A DNA stretch of 64,000 bases from Hondaea fermentalgiana (taxonomy: Eukaryota > Sar > Bigyra > Thraustochytrida > Thraustochytriidae). Shown in pieces: positions 37,545 to 48,066 of the stretch. The notes under the pieces are model-generated. The model was given only the letters and a program-made list of their open reading frames with translations. It had not been told where the DNA came from and did not search any database. The stretch is from NCBI GenBank assembly GCA_014084085.1, contig NPFB01000026.1, forward strand, positions 105,568 to 169,567, in the 5' to 3' direction. Within the stretch, counting starts at the first letter, position 1. Each line of letters begins with the position of its first letter. Both the position numbers and the translations under genes were made by a program.

Positions 37545-40140
37545 CTTACACATCGAAACTGGGCGTCCGAGCTCCGCGTCGGGAGGAGAGCCTCGTGCGA
37601 GCTTTACCGGGACCTACGCGCATCTTTTGGCTTACAGCTTGCCACGCACGCTCACCAAACGCCTCGTCCGCACAGCCTTTGGCGACAACGAGGAGCTCGC
37701 TTACTATGAATGGTGCCAGGCTCTGGGCACCATCGCCTCGCGCCTTTATCCGGCGTGCAAGTCCAAGGTCGCGAGCTTGCAGAGCCTGATCCGGATGGTC
37801 AAGTTTGCAACTCACTTGTGCCGTAATGCCGAAGACTTTGTGCATGCACTCAATTGTGTCGGTGTTCTCAATATATCCTTTTGCTATTGGGACGCCTACC
37901 GTCTTCATCGCAGCTACGCCTCGCGTGGCTTCCGCGGTCTTCTCCAGGCCCTGCGTTCCGCGGATGCCCTGGAAAAGTCCATCCCTGATGACCTCTTTGA
38001 ATTTGCACAGCGTCTTCTCTACGTTGACAAGGCTAAAAAGGTACGACTCGACGCGGAGACGCTCGAGGCGCTCGACGCAAATTCGGCGGCGCTCATCGAG
38101 CTCTATCCAGATCTTGGACTAGGATGCACCTTTGTCGATTTTGTGGACCGTTGTATCGCGGACAACCTCATCCCTGACCTCACAGAACGCCTCTCTCCGT
38201 CAAGGCATCCTCGAGCCGCGAACTCGGCTTCTACTTCTGCTTCTGCTTCATGGTCATCCAATACATCCCGCACCCCCCGATCCAGCTCGCGACTGCAGCA
38301 GCTCATGCTCTCCCCGCTCCGCCGCGCCTTTGTGGAAGGTCCCGATGCCCAAGCATGGCTCGACCGTACGGGAGTCAGTCTTCCCCACGATCAAACGAGT
38401 ATTGCATGGGCCGCAGCGCAAGGAAACTTTGACACTTTTATTTCACATGTCTGTCGAGAGCTCGACACTCACGCACGTGCGCGTTCGAGGCGTTCAGGCG
38501 AGCAGAGGGTGTTGGAGGAAAACAGGCTCCCCAGCAATAGCAACAATTTGAACATGACGGTCCGCACGATGGTGGCTAGCGGGGAACATGGAAGCAGCAT
38601 TGATCTTGGGACCGAAACAGATTGCCATGGACATTTTCGACCAGCGCAAAGCGATGTCGAAAAGGGGGACCAAGGTGAAGCGAATGACGACTTGGGAGGT
38701 CCGCTTCTGCGAGAACTTTTTATCGCGGGTTGTTCGGCGTTCAAGACAGGCTCCACCACCACCACCAACAATGATAACGATCATCATCATCGACGTTACC
38801 GCCCGAGCTGGTCTCGCGCGGTGTGGTACGGTTTCATGCTACGCTATGCAGCCCCCCCGGTCCCTGCGCGCAGGCTCTTGCAGGCTTTGCGCGCACAAGG
38901 TCCACGCCTCGAAGCGCGCCCATTCCTAGAGGCCATGCGCTTCTTGGCACGAGATGGTATCGACTTGCAGCTCCCAACTTCAATGTCGGGTGAACTGCAT
39001 GCAAACGACTTGGCTGAGATCCCCTTTGCGCACTTGGCCGTCGATCTCGATGTTATTCTTCGTATTTATTGCCTTGGGGACGCCGATCTTCAGGAGCGCA
39101 TCCTCGATGGTACATCGAGTGCAACAGAGAGCGAGGAGTTTCGTCAATTTGCGGCAGCGGCACACGAGACGCGAAAACATCCTCTTCGTGTGACCCGCCT
39201 TCGAGATTACTTTGCACCACTTGACAACGCTGCGACGTGGATTGCTCTCGCAATGGCCTTGGCGCGCCCTTTTGGCCAGCTCGACCCAAGCATCTTAAGC
39301 GTCTCTTCCATGGCATTCATGTATGAACAATTCTCGCCTCAGGGCGCAGACTTGCTGACGCTTACGGACTTGCTCGCTCTCTTCCTTTCAACTGTGCCCG
39401 GCATTGATGTTGCGAAACGACGTCAAATTCTTTCGGGCATCGGTCTTTCGAAGCTTCCTTGCGACGCTCCAGACCAGCTCGAGGCACTTCGTGACTTCAC
39501 AACGAGTGTGGCGTCTATATCTGCAACGAGTCTTGAAACGTTTGAACAGCAGCTCGAGCCAGCGCCACATGCTGCCGTGTTGGCGGCCGCGGACGCGGAC
39601 GTGTGGACAGCGTATGAGCGCATCGTGGTAGGCACCGCATCGAGAACGGCGAAACTTTGCATTCCTGGAATCTTGGTTTGCGCCAGCGCCTGGGCAGCAG
39701 AGCGCCGTGGGTCGGCAATTGCTGATGTCCTTGCGCGATTTGGCGCAGCGAGCGAGACTGGAGCGTTTGAGTTCATCTTTCAGCCAGGCGTCGTGCGTGC
39801 GCTGCAGAGCAGGCTTCACGGCCCTGCATTTGGCAACATTGCGCCGGCGGGAACTGCAACGCAGCGAGGATTCCGCTCTCTTCTTGGGCAAGTCAATCTT
39901 GCAGTCGGCGTGCCTCAAGACCCGGAGACGCGGGCCCTTGTGCAAGTACTGCGGCGCCACGAAGTCATAGATCACATATTTGGTCTCGTTACCACCAAGG
40001 GTCGCATGACAATGCCACAATTTGAGGAGGCCCTCGCTCGCCTGGCGCTGCATGCTGAACGTGGTTCATCTTGCTCTGCCCAGAGCATACTCGAGACGCT
40101 TTTGGGACTTCTCAGCGAGTCTGTAGGTTCTCGCGCGTGA
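37183..40140 (+). CDS. Orphan 985-aa protein, function unknown
   Basis: A single long exon starting at a good ATG (CCC ATG CAG). Residues 1-100 are acidic and disordered, with a 13-residue Gln run coded by pure CAG (37501-37539). Residues about 145-320 look alpha-helical and globular (YAHLLAYSLPRTLTKRLV, AYYEWCQALGTIASRLYPA). A Ser-rich linker follows, and a second helical half runs from about 480 to the end (ATWIALAMALARPFGQLDPS; RMTMPQFEEALARLALHAE). No transmembrane segment, P-loop or zinc motif is seen. Two segments weakly recall degenerate EF-hand-type helix-loop-helix, but the loops lack calcium ligands. I do not recognise the family. Normal codon use and a long open frame on one strand argue that it is real. 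Confidence 0.75.
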
Positions 40141-40544
40141 CAGACAATCTCAGGACGGGGAGTGAATGAACGAGCCTTTGTCTTTCTTGTGCATGCGGTT
40201 AATTTTGAATTCTTTCTCTGAGCGAAACAGGACAAAGCGGAAAGAGAATGACGGTTTTCTCCTCTTGCAGTGTGGAGAAAAACAGATTTACAGATCTTTT
40301 CTTTGTCCATGGAAACAGAAAATTTGAGCAATCTTTCGGGCGATTGCAACGCAACAACGAAAGTACTGTAACGAGATAAAACTCGCGTTTGCAACTATAC
40401 GGACCAGGGATTGTGTGGTTTTTGAATCTGCGAACCGCAAGCAGGAACACGCAATGTGCGGCGGCGCTTGAGACTCTTGATGGAATGGCAAAGCTGACAA
40501 TAAGTTTTCACTTGATGATGATGATGATGATGGTTAGAATACTA
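40141..40544. other. Convergent intergenic region, nothing recognised
   Basis: Tail-to-tail spacer, AT-richer than flanks, with a GAT trinucleotide run near 40515-40530. No other feature is seen. Confidence 0.5.
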
Positions 40545-42473
40545 TTATACCGGGTAACAGCGACGCATTGTCCAGGTCGGGCCTCCATCGGCCTCTGGAT
40601 CGGCCGGCTCAATGTAGATGTGTTCGTGAATCTCTGCAACATGAGCCTCGTCGTCTTCATCGAGACTGTTCACTCTTGTGAAATAGGAGTTGGGCGCACT
40701 CTCTTCGCTGACTCGTCTCGTGTACAGTCGATCGACTTCGGATGTGGTACGAACAATTCGCACCGGCACCGGGGATACGGGGCCAATCTTGTCAAGATCG
40801 TTGGCAGCGCCATCCGCACTCGCTAGATTGGCGCTCGCCACAGGTGGGGCGAAAAGGAGTGCAAGTAACCAAATGTACGTGGATAGGAATCCATGAACAA
40901 AAACCATGTCTTGCCCACGATTCGGCTCGGCATCGTGAGCATGCAGCACCGTGCGAACGAGGAGAAAAACAAGCAGCCCCACGTTGAGTGCGAGATGCGA
41001 GAGCTGGAAAGTTTGCATGGACTGAAAAAGAAGCGCGCCGTGCAAGATTGTGGCGAGGCCCCAGGCCAGAATTGACAGAAACATGCATGCCGTAGTGGCT
41101 TTCAAAAACCAATCCACGCTCACCGCTTGCGATGGGTTGACCAGCGGGTCCTGGTAGCGTTTCACGGCTTCGAGAGCCTTTGCGACGCTCACAGCGAGCC
41201 AGATCAAGGTGCAAACGAAAAGTTTGCTCCAATGGCGCTGCGTAAAGGTGAGCGAGGAGAAACCATCGGGAGGAGAGTCATGCGCTGGCGCCGGCGGGAG
41301 GCTCGTCTCCCAGTGCCCATCGGCGTACCGAGAGCGAGGAACTTTGTGCGTGGGCATCGAAAGTGCGGCAGCAGCGACGTTGAACACTTTGGCGTCGCGT
41401 CGGGCAGAAGGCCCACTTTTATTTTCGGCAAATCTAGCGCGAGCGTGCGCTCGCAAGGGGGCAAAAATCCAAAAGAGGCCCAACATGGACAGAAAGGACA
41501 CCACGCCTACGGCCTGCAAGCATGGAAAGAGAACGTTTCGCAAGGCGTCGTCAAGAGCACAGAGCGGGTCGTTGAAGGAAATGACCTCCACACAAAGCAT
41601 TGCGACCCACTTTTGGTCCAAGGAGATCGCTGTGGCCTTTCGCAGTAGAGACGCAAAGAGAGCTAAGACGAGAATGCCAGCGAAAAAGAGAGCATACTTG
41701 AAGACGATCTCGAACGTGGCAAAGTCCTTGGAGATGTGCTCAAGAAAAAGTAGGGCAAAAACCTGAGGGTCTTGAGGGCCAGTTTCCTCGGAGGCAAAGT
41801 TCAAAATCCAATCATCTTCGAAAGTGATGAGAACACGGTACGCTGGATACCGTGCAAGGTTGAGCGAGATCACGTGTGCGGGGACGCACGCGTGATCGGC
41901 CTCGGAGAGCTCCACTTCTGCCAGTAGTCCCGCTTTCTGCTCTCCTTGCTCGGCGGCACAATCGTATGCACGAACGGCAACACTAGCATCGAGTTCAATG
42001 GTTTCTTGGTCGAATTTATCTTCTCTTGATGCCGTTGCAGGCATTTCGAGCAATGTCTCGTTTTCTTGATTGCCTGGCATGCCATTTGGGATGCCCCAAA
42101 TGGCCAGTCGAACGTTTCCTGCTACCCGGGAATCTTCTTTGGTGATGTTTCTGGGCTTGACAAGGGCCAGGCTCAGTTCAGCATAGTGATTGTTCTGTGC
42201 GTGTGTGTGGTCGACGAGGAGGTCAATCTTGGCATCGCTGCAGGCGAGATTAGAGTCCTCGGTGTTGTGCGTACTGCAGACGTGGACTTGTCGAGTGGTC
42301 GATATTTGGAGTGCGTGTGGTGCGCGAAGACCTGTAAAAATGATGGTGCTGCATAAAAGAAATGCTGTTAAGAAAGCTTTCGTCGTTGCCCAATGCTTCG
42401 CGCAGCTCTCGTTCTCTTGTCTGCGGTCGACTGTCACGATCGCCGCTTCGGACAAGCTTGGTTTCGTCTTCAT
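40545..42473 (-). CDS. TMEM181/Wntless-like (GOST superfamily) seven-pass membrane protein
   Basis: The protein has 642 aa. A signal-anchor-like segment sits at about 30-50 (FLTAFLLCSTIIFTGL), then a lumenal domain of about 190 residues with paired cysteines. A seven-pass bundle follows, with FKYALFFAGILVLALFASLLRK, then DQKWVAMLCVEVISFNDPLC and FLSTYIWLLALLFAPP, which match conserved TMEM181 positions (EQKW...NDP, and the final TM). The tail is acidic and Ser-rich. GOST proteins act as cargo or trafficking receptors in the secretory pathway; animal TMEM181 is a surface protein of unclear normal role. An approximately 60-residue insertion lies between TM3 and TM4. It is a single exon, ATG at 42473. 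Confidence 0.82.
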   Translation of the reverse strand: MKTKPSLSEAAIVTVDRRQENESCAKHWATTKAFLTAFLLCSTIIFTGLRAPHALQISTTRQVHVCSTHNTEDSNLACSDAKIDLLVDHTHAQNNHYAELSLALVKPRNITKEDSRVAGNVRLAIWGIPNGMPGNQENETLLEMPATASREDKFDQETIELDASVAVRAYDCAAEQGEQKAGLLAEVELSEADHACVPAHVISLNLARYPAYRVLITFEDDWILNFASEETGPQDPQVFALLFLEHISKDFATFEIVFKYALFFAGILVLALFASLLRKATAISLDQKWVAMLCVEVISFNDPLCALDDALRNVLFPCLQAVGVVSFLSMLGLFWIFAPLRAHARARFAENKSGPSARRDAKVFNVAAAALSMPTHKVPRSRYADGHWETSLPPAPAHDSPPDGFSSLTFTQRHWSKLFVCTLIWLAVSVAKALEAVKRYQDPLVNPSQAVSVDWFLKATTACMFLSILAWGLATILHGALLFQSMQTFQLSHLALNVGLLVFLLVRTVLHAHDAEPNRGQDMVFVHGFLSTYIWLLALLFAPPVASANLASADGAANDLDKIGPVSPVPVRIVRTTSEVDRLYTRRVSEESAPNSYFTRVNSLDEDDEAHVAEIHEHIYIEPADPEADGGPTWTMRRCYPV

Positions 42474-42734
42474 CTCGGGTGCACTTGAATTTCCAGTTTG
42501 CTGGTCAAAGCTGCCCCTCTATCTATCTCCCTGCTCGTGAAATGAGGTGCGAAAGGTGAGGAGGCTCGGGGCGCCCACATATCCGTTCGCTGCGAGGCCA
42601 GGCGCGGCGCTCGTGCTGCACAGCTGAACTGGTGTTTAGGTCTGTCTGGTGATGATGCCCGCAATGCGGCTCGAGTTCCTGACAAGTTTCTACGCGCTGC
42701 GCTGCGCTGCACGAGGCTGGTGGCGAAAGACCGC

Positions 42735-42770
<36 letters not shown>

Positions 42771-43189
42771 CTGAAAGAAGCGTGTGCGTTGCGTGCACCG
42801 CAGCTGGCCGGGAGATCTGAGGGGTGGGGCTGTCAAATTAGGGTCTTCGCAACGCACAATGTGAAAGGCAAAGAAAATGTAGTGCCCGTCTATGGGAAGG
42901 TTCTCATCAGGCTGGACCTTTGCCGAGGAGGCGCAGGGACTCGGGTTCCGACGGGCTGATCGAAGAAATCGAGAAGGTCGTCTTCGTGGCTCTCTGGACG
43001 CCGCGGCATCGATCGATCGATCGATCGATCGATCAATTACGATACGAACGGACGATACACGAAGGGCCGACCTCGACAAAGAGCTCCGGCTTCGTGGAGA
43101 ACGCCAAGCGACCGCGCAGCAGCAAGGAGAGGGCCTCGCTCGCTTTCGAACCCAAGACCGCACGTGGCCTCGGAGGAGGATTTGACTGG
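42474..43189. promoter_or_regulatory. Divergent intergenic region with (GA)n and (GATC)n arrays
   Basis: A head-to-head spacer carrying a GA dinucleotide run at 42737-42767 and a GATC tetramer run at 43008-43034. The frame of the downstream gene is open through part of it but begins with TTG, so I treat it as leader. Confidence 0.45.
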
Positions 43190-44776
43190 ATGACCATGTT
43201 GCTGCGCAGGGTCGGCCAGGCAGCGGTCGCGGCCGGAAGCGCCGCCGTGGGCTTTGACGCCTCGCGGCAGGTACGTGAGGGCCCGCAAGCGTACGTGCGT
43301 TGGCGATATGCTGGCGAAGGCGGCGCGCCCGAAATGGCCAAGCGGCTCGCAGACGTGGACGAAACCCTTAGCGAAGCCCGGGGCGCCGTAGTCCAAGGCC
43401 TCGAACAGTTGCGTGCTCAGCCCACAGACCCGGAGCAGCAGGAGGCTGCCCGAGGTCGCGCTCTGGTTCTTTACGGCCCCTCGGGCGCGGGCAGAGAGGT
43501 TCTCACGGGGGACGTGGCGGACGCAGGCGCCAATTATTTGCGACTGGACGCGAGCGCGCCGCCAAGCCCATTCCAAGGGCTTGACGCCAATCCCGGGACA
43601 CTTTTCTACAGACTCTTCTTTGGCGCCCATTACGCGTCACGTGAGACGGACGCCGTGAGCGATGCATTGCGCGCGTCGCATGAAGATTGGGTTCTGCACG
43701 GCGTTCATCCGGAAGAGCATGTCGATGTGATTGAGGCTGCGGCACAGCGACCGGACGAAGGCAGCCTTACTGTTTTCAGCGTTGACGCTCCCGTCCTGGA
43801 CGCCGTGCACTTGCCCGAGGGCGCCTTGGTGGCAGCGATTCGCGTTGGCGATCCGAGCAGCGAAGCGGCCAAGGTATCGCGAGTGGAGGCCTTTCGGTCC
43901 GTTGTGCGCGCCTCGTCTGGCGACGTGGAAAAGGATGAGGATTCCAGTGATGACAAGGAAAGCGAGACGGAGGGCAAGAAGAAGGATGATGGCGAATTGG
44001 AACATTTAGTCAAGAGCAAATTGGGACTACGCTTGGCAGATTTAGCTGCCGCGGCAGCTGCTGCGACGCGGCAAGGCGTCGAGCTCGAGGCTGCGGCAGA
44101 CGATGTGATCGAGACTCACGCGGCGGAGCTGCGCTCGATCTTTGTGGCAAACACCGGCATTGCGGGCAACGAGCAAGTGAAAGCGTGGCTTTGGGATGCC
44201 ATGAAGCTCGTTTCCGGGTGCGAACTGGTCAGCCTGGTGGGGGCGTCACACCTTGCGACTGCCCACGAGGCGGGCGTGCCCCTGCATTCTTTGCCGGCAT
44301 TCGAGTTTGTGGGTTCCGCGCCGCCGCGTTTGGCAGACCTGACGTCCGAGCTGGGGGACTTGCTGGAAGTCCGCGAGCCAACCGGTGCCTCGGGCATGCC
44401 GACGATGGTGAGCGTGCGCACGCCCGTAGGCGCCGCCTTTAAGCAGCTTTACGAGGACGATGACGATTTGTGCGCATCCGTTTCGGAGCTCCAGAAACGA
44501 GTCCATCTCGCGCAGGACCTGCACAAGCTTGCGCAGGACCTGCAGGGTTTCTTTGTGAGACAGGGTATCTTTGACGAGCAGGTGGAGAACCTCTTGCAGC
44601 TCGTGCTGACGGCGGACGATCCAGATGACCCCGAGATCCTCAACGTGCGCATCAATCTAGAAGCCGAAAAGCTCGACATGCAAAAGTCGCGCGGCTTGTT
44701 GTTGCGTCGGCTGGCTGAACTGCGTGCAGCCTATGACGCGGCCTACGGCGCGTCGAGCGACCCCGAAGCGGCGTGA
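43190..44776 (+). CDS. Orphan 528-aa protein with degenerate P-loop and likely mitochondrial targeting
   Basis: Starting at the ATG at 43190 (a second ATG is two codons later), the N-terminus MLLRRVGQAAVAAGSAAVG is basic, Ala-rich and free of acidic residues, as in mitochondrial presequences. ALVLYGPSGAGREVLTGD (residues 91-108) looks like a Walker A strand-loop-helix in which the Lys-Thr/Ser is replaced by Arg-Glu. A hydrophobic strand (LTVFSVDAP) could stand in for Walker B. Later parts are helical, with an acidic Lys-rich insertion (residues about 250-275). This looks like a catalytically dead AAA/STAND-type NTPase fold, but I do not recognise the family. The last 34 bp of coding sequence overlap the RRP46 gene on the other strand. 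Confidence 0.7.
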   Translation: MTMLLRRVGQAAVAAGSAAVGFDASRQVREGPQAYVRWRYAGEGGAPEMAKRLADVDETLSEARGAVVQGLEQLRAQPTDPEQQEAARGRALVLYGPSGAGREVLTGDVADAGANYLRLDASAPPSPFQGLDANPGTLFYRLFFGAHYASRETDAVSDALRASHEDWVLHGVHPEEHVDVIEAAAQRPDEGSLTVFSVDAPVLDAVHLPEGALVAAIRVGDPSSEAAKVSRVEAFRSVVRASSGDVEKDEDSSDDKESETEGKKKDDGELEHLVKSKLGLRLADLAAAAAAATRQGVELEAAADDVIETHAAELRSIFVANTGIAGNEQVKAWLWDAMKLVSGCELVSLVGASHLATAHEAGVPLHSLPAFEFVGSAPPRLADLTSELGDLLEVREPTGASGMPTMVSVRTPVGAAFKQLYEDDDDLCASVSELQKRVHLAQDLHKLAQDLQGFFVRQGIFDEQVENLLQLVLTADDPDDPEILNVRINLEAEKLDMQKSRGLLLRRLAELRAAYDAAYGASSDPEAA

Positions 44777-45525
44777 CGCTCGTTTGCGTTGGCGACAAAG
44801 GAGAGGCGAAGGAAGGTGCGAGCGGCGCGGGCGCCTCGTGCGCACGCGTCAATGGCTGCGCGCAGGGTTTCTCTATCGAGCGCGCCCGTGCTCATGAGGG
44901 CAGCGGCATCACCGTCGGGTCCATCGTCGAGGGTGCAGACAAAGACGTGGCCGGTGGTGCTTGCTGCAGCCTCCTCGTCCTGTGTTGGATCAAGAATGAC
45001 AGAGGAACCGTTTTGCACGGCGCAGCTAGCAGCCGCTGGTACCGCGAGCATGTCGATGCCGGCGTCCAGGAGGGCGGCTGCGCAGGCAAGAACCGCGCAC
45101 GTCATGACAGATCCGCCATCATTGACGACCTGCACGGTGACCTTGATGACCTTTCTCGGGAAAGCGCGCACCTGGACGCATTGCTCGAGGATGCCGGTGA
45201 GGGTGGCTTCTGCTTCGCGCCGGCGGGCGCTGCCGGAGAGGCCGCCACTGGTTCCTTCGTCTGCTGTGGCGCTGGGCGCTGCTGCGTTTTCTTCGAGTTC
45301 GTCTGCGCGCAAACTCCAGTGCACCTCGACCTGGATACGAGCACGCTCTGCGAGTTCGAGTCGTGGCTGCTGTTCGGCCAGGGGGCCGTACACGCTCGCG
45401 AGGGCAGCACTGCCTCCGGCCTCGAGTCTGCACGACCCGTTCGCGCGCTTGAGCACGCCGCACGATGCGCTCAGCGGGCGCATCTCCGTTGCGGACCTCC
45501 CGTCTGCGCGGGTGGAGTTTGCCAT
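44743..45525 (-). CDS. RRP46: RNA exosome core subunit RRP46 (EXOSC5-like)
   Basis: The protein has 260 aa with an RNase PH fold. It opens RADGRSATEMRPLSASCGVL and continues GSAALASVYGPLAEQQ, the RNase PH first-domain pattern of Rrp46. KVTVQVVNDGGSVMTCAVLACAAALLDAGIDM and ILDPTQDEE are typical of the second half. Rrp46 is one of six inactive PH subunits in the exosome ring, which channels RNA to Rrp44 and Rrp6. An approximately 30-residue low-complexity insertion (ENAAAPSATADEGTSGG) interrupts the N-terminal half. Its TAG stop lies inside the 3' coding end of the convergent 528-aa gene. It is a single exon, ATG at 45525. Confidence 0.9.
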   Translation of the reverse strand: MANSTRADGRSATEMRPLSASCGVLKRANGSCRLEAGGSAALASVYGPLAEQQPRLELAERARIQVEVHWSLRADELEENAAAPSATADEGTSGGLSGSARRREAEATLTGILEQCVQVRAFPRKVIKVTVQVVNDGGSVMTCAVLACAAALLDAGIDMLAVPAAASCAVQNGSSVILDPTQDEEAAASTTGHVFVCTLDDGPDGDAAALMSTGALDRETLRAAIDACARGARAARTFLRLSFVANANERHAASGSLDAP

Positions 45526-46277
45526 TGTCGTCGGGCTCGCCGCTGCGCGCTGTTGTTAACAGGCCGCTTGCCACCTCGCGCGGGTCTGCGTCTGCGTCCT
45601 CGTTTGCGTTGGTCTTCTGCCTGCTGTGCCTGGCTGCCTAGCCTTCCTCCTGTCCTGTCTGCCTTGCTTGCCTCCACCGCCAATCAAACCTTTTAGCTAG
45701 AAGAAAACGGAAGAAAAGAAAACAAATTCACATTTCAAGTGAGCCCAACAAGAGAACGATCACCCACCATGCCCGCCAACCAGCCAGCAGCAGTTAGTCA
45801 GGTCGGCCATCTCGGCCACATTCGCCAAGACAAGTGGTCGCTGCTTGGAAGGGGGAAATGCCCATCGTCCTGCTGCAGCTGCTGCTGCTTCGGCAATCTA
45901 GGCCGCAGCCGCCACGGGTCTCACCAGTGGGCAAAGTTTGCCGGGCCACACCAGGAACTCACCGTCTCATAATAAGAGAAGAACAAAGGAGGAAAAAGAT
46001 CTGCCATGGCTTTGAGCGACTCGGCTTTGAGCAAAAAAAAAAGAGAGAAAGGCAAGACGAGGCAAGATTGCAAGAAGGCAAGGCAAAAAAACCGCCGCAG
46101 CGCCTCTGTTGGATGCAGTCAGAAGCCCAAAACTTTCATCATCCAGAGCCATCGACTCAAGCATTGGCAGAGAGGGCGACGGGAGGCTCGCGCGCGCGAC
46201 GGCCGCCAGTTCGAGGTAACGTTGGCCGTCGTCGAGGCTAGGCTAGGCTCGGCTCGGCTCGGCTCGCACAAAAAAGG
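45526..46277. promoter_or_regulatory. Divergent intergenic region between RRP46 and SWIB gene
   Basis: Head-to-head spacer ending in a GGCTC pentamer run (46235-46266) just upstream of the SWIB ATG. No gene is recognised; short frames are low-complexity. Confidence 0.45.
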
Positions 46278-46763
46278 ATGCTTCGGGCGGTCGCAAGTGC
46301 AAGGCTTGCGCCAGTTGCGCGCGAGAGTTCGCGCGCGGCGGCGGCTTCCGTGCAGTGGACACGAACGCTCAGCACGGAGGACAACGCCAAGACCAAGAGC
46401 AGACGGGGTGAAGCGTTGTTGAACACCAAGTACAAGCCTTCGGGAAATCTCCTCAAAGCTATCAAGACGGATAAGGTCACCCGACCCGAGGCCGTCAAGC
46501 TGCTGTAAGTTGCTGTACATTGTCATGAAGAAGTGGATACTGGTCTGTCTGGATCACTGACTTTCCACATGCACTTGGATCCATGTGATTCGCTCAGGTG
46601 GCAATACATCAAGGACAAGAAGCTCAAGTCCAGTGAAGTTGGATCCTTAATTCAGCTTGACGATGTTCTCAAGGCCCTTGCAAAGGGCAAGATTTCTAAC
46701 GAGAAGGAGATCAAACACACGGACGTCATGAAGCTTCTCAAGTCAGAGCTCACGAAAATCTAA
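46278..46763 (+). CDS. SWIB/MDM2-domain protein with mitochondrial presequence, two exons
   Basis: Exon 1 is 46278-46504 and exon 2 is 46598-46763, joined across a 93-nt GTAAGT...CTCAG intron in phase 2, giving 130 aa. The first 35 residues (MLRAVASARLAPVARESSRA) are basic and hydroxyl-rich without acids before residue 16, a likely mitochondrial transit peptide. The rest is a SWIB fold: LLNTKYKPSGNLLKAIKTDK, VTRPEAVKLLWQYIKDKKLK, VLKALAKGKISNEKEIKHTDVMKLL. Small SWIB proteins of this kind are found in plant organelles, where they associate with DNA, and in the nucleus as chromatin remodeller parts. An organellar nucleoid role is inferred from the presequence. Confidence 0.9.
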
Positions 46764-47245
46764 ATTTTTTCAAGAATGACACATTGACTGACTGACGGCA
46801 GTCGGTGAGATTGCGCAAAGACGGATCACTCCGAAGCAAAATTAAGTACTTTGATAGTCCAGAAAAATTTATTGCTCTGAGCGAACCAACGATCTTGCTC
46901 CTTTTGTTCTTTTACTCCCTTTCCGGCCGGAAACAGATCGGCCAACAAATTCCTTTGCAAAGCAGATTTCATTATTATCTTTGTTTTTACAAAATCGGAG
47001 AATATCTTGGCGTCCCTCCCCATTCGATTTAGCTTTGAAAGAAAGAAAAGACACAAGGAGAGAAGATGGGGCAAATTGAAAGACAAGGAAAAGTATTGGA
47101 GTAAGTAGAGTCAAATGGATTGCTAGTATGCCCAAGTACGCTAGGAATGTTTGGGGAGTTTCGGTTCTGCTGAGACGAATTTGCCTGGAGGTGAAGATCG
47201 ATGTTTCTCCCCACCTTAAATATCGTCTCGAAGATGTAGTGAAAC
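46764..47245. other. Intergenic region downstream of the SWIB gene
   Basis: AT-richer spacer containing a short TGACTGAC run (46784-46795) just after the SWIB stop. No gene is recognised. It ends where the dispersed repeat begins. Confidence 0.5.
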
Positions 47246-47688
47246 ATTGATCCACAATAATGAAGTGGACATTCCCAAAGACCTAATGCCAGGCGGGAAA
47301 CTGCTATAAGAGAGGTATAGACACCCGACGACAAACGTCGGAAGGGCACGANNNNNNNNNNNNNNNNNNNNNNNNNNNNNNNNNNNNNNNNNNNNNNNNN
47401 NNNNNNNNNNNNNNNNNNNNNNNNNNNNNNNNNNNNNNNNNNNNNNNNNNNACCCTGGGACCACTGAGCCGAATAGACCTGGCAGCGACCAAACGTCGAT
47501 GCCAGAAGCCGGCAGAACCGAAACCCACCAGAATTTTGAACTACACCAAAGCTTTCTCCGAGCAGCAGCGTGAGAAGCAATCAAACTACTTTCCCGTTTC
47601 GTGCTAGCCACGGAACGGAATTTCTTTTACGTTTATTGAATCAACTTCTCCTTTCTATTCTTTCAGACCTCTGGGGAATCTCCGTCAA
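47246..47688 (+). repeat. Dispersed ~440-bp repeat, copy with assembly gap
   Basis: The same unit and orientation as at 29056-29494, with a few substitutions and small insertions. The internal 100-N gap falls where the other copy has 102 bases (29160-29261). Unlike the first copy, sequence beyond the 3' boundary continues into an open frame related to 23942-24286. Confidence 0.85.
47352..47451. other. Assembly gap (100 N) inside the dispersed repeat
   Basis: A placeholder gap whose right edge lies in the middle of the repeat's 18-bp palindrome. Alignment to the intact copy predicts a true length near 102 bp. Confidence 0.99.
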
Positions 47689-48066
47689 CAATGAAGAGGC
47701 TGATGGTCACAAATCTTTGGCCGTGCTAGTTCGTGCTCTGAGCGATGTTGGACTTACCTTAATGTCGCGCGAACTAGTGGCTGCTGAGATTGGATATCCG
47801 TTGGCACGGCATGTCTACAATAGACTACCCATGGGTGCCAAGCTGACTTCACTACTTCTGTGGCGCGGCTGTCTGTTCTCGTCATTTCCATTTCCCGACA
47901 AAAAGAGGAGAGAAATGATTGTGATATCTTCTTTAACTTGTCTCATTTCTTCCTTTCTGAAGAGAGTTCTACGCGGGCGATGTCCAAGATGCTCAAAAGA
48001 TCAAGAGACAGAAATGCTTTGTGTGGTAGACGTAAGTTACTTCACGTATTGAGATGGACGGCGCTA
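47689..48066 (+). pseudogene. ORF remnant attached to the dispersed repeat
   Basis: Downstream of an acceptor-like CTTTCAG at 47666, an open frame reads EEADGHKSLAVLVRALSD and then LARHVYNRLPMGAKLTSLLL before degenerating near 47900. It is a diverged relative of the minus-strand frame at 23942-24286. The family is not recognised. There is no credible start codon for the conserved part unless the repeat supplies an upstream exon. Confidence 0.4.
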
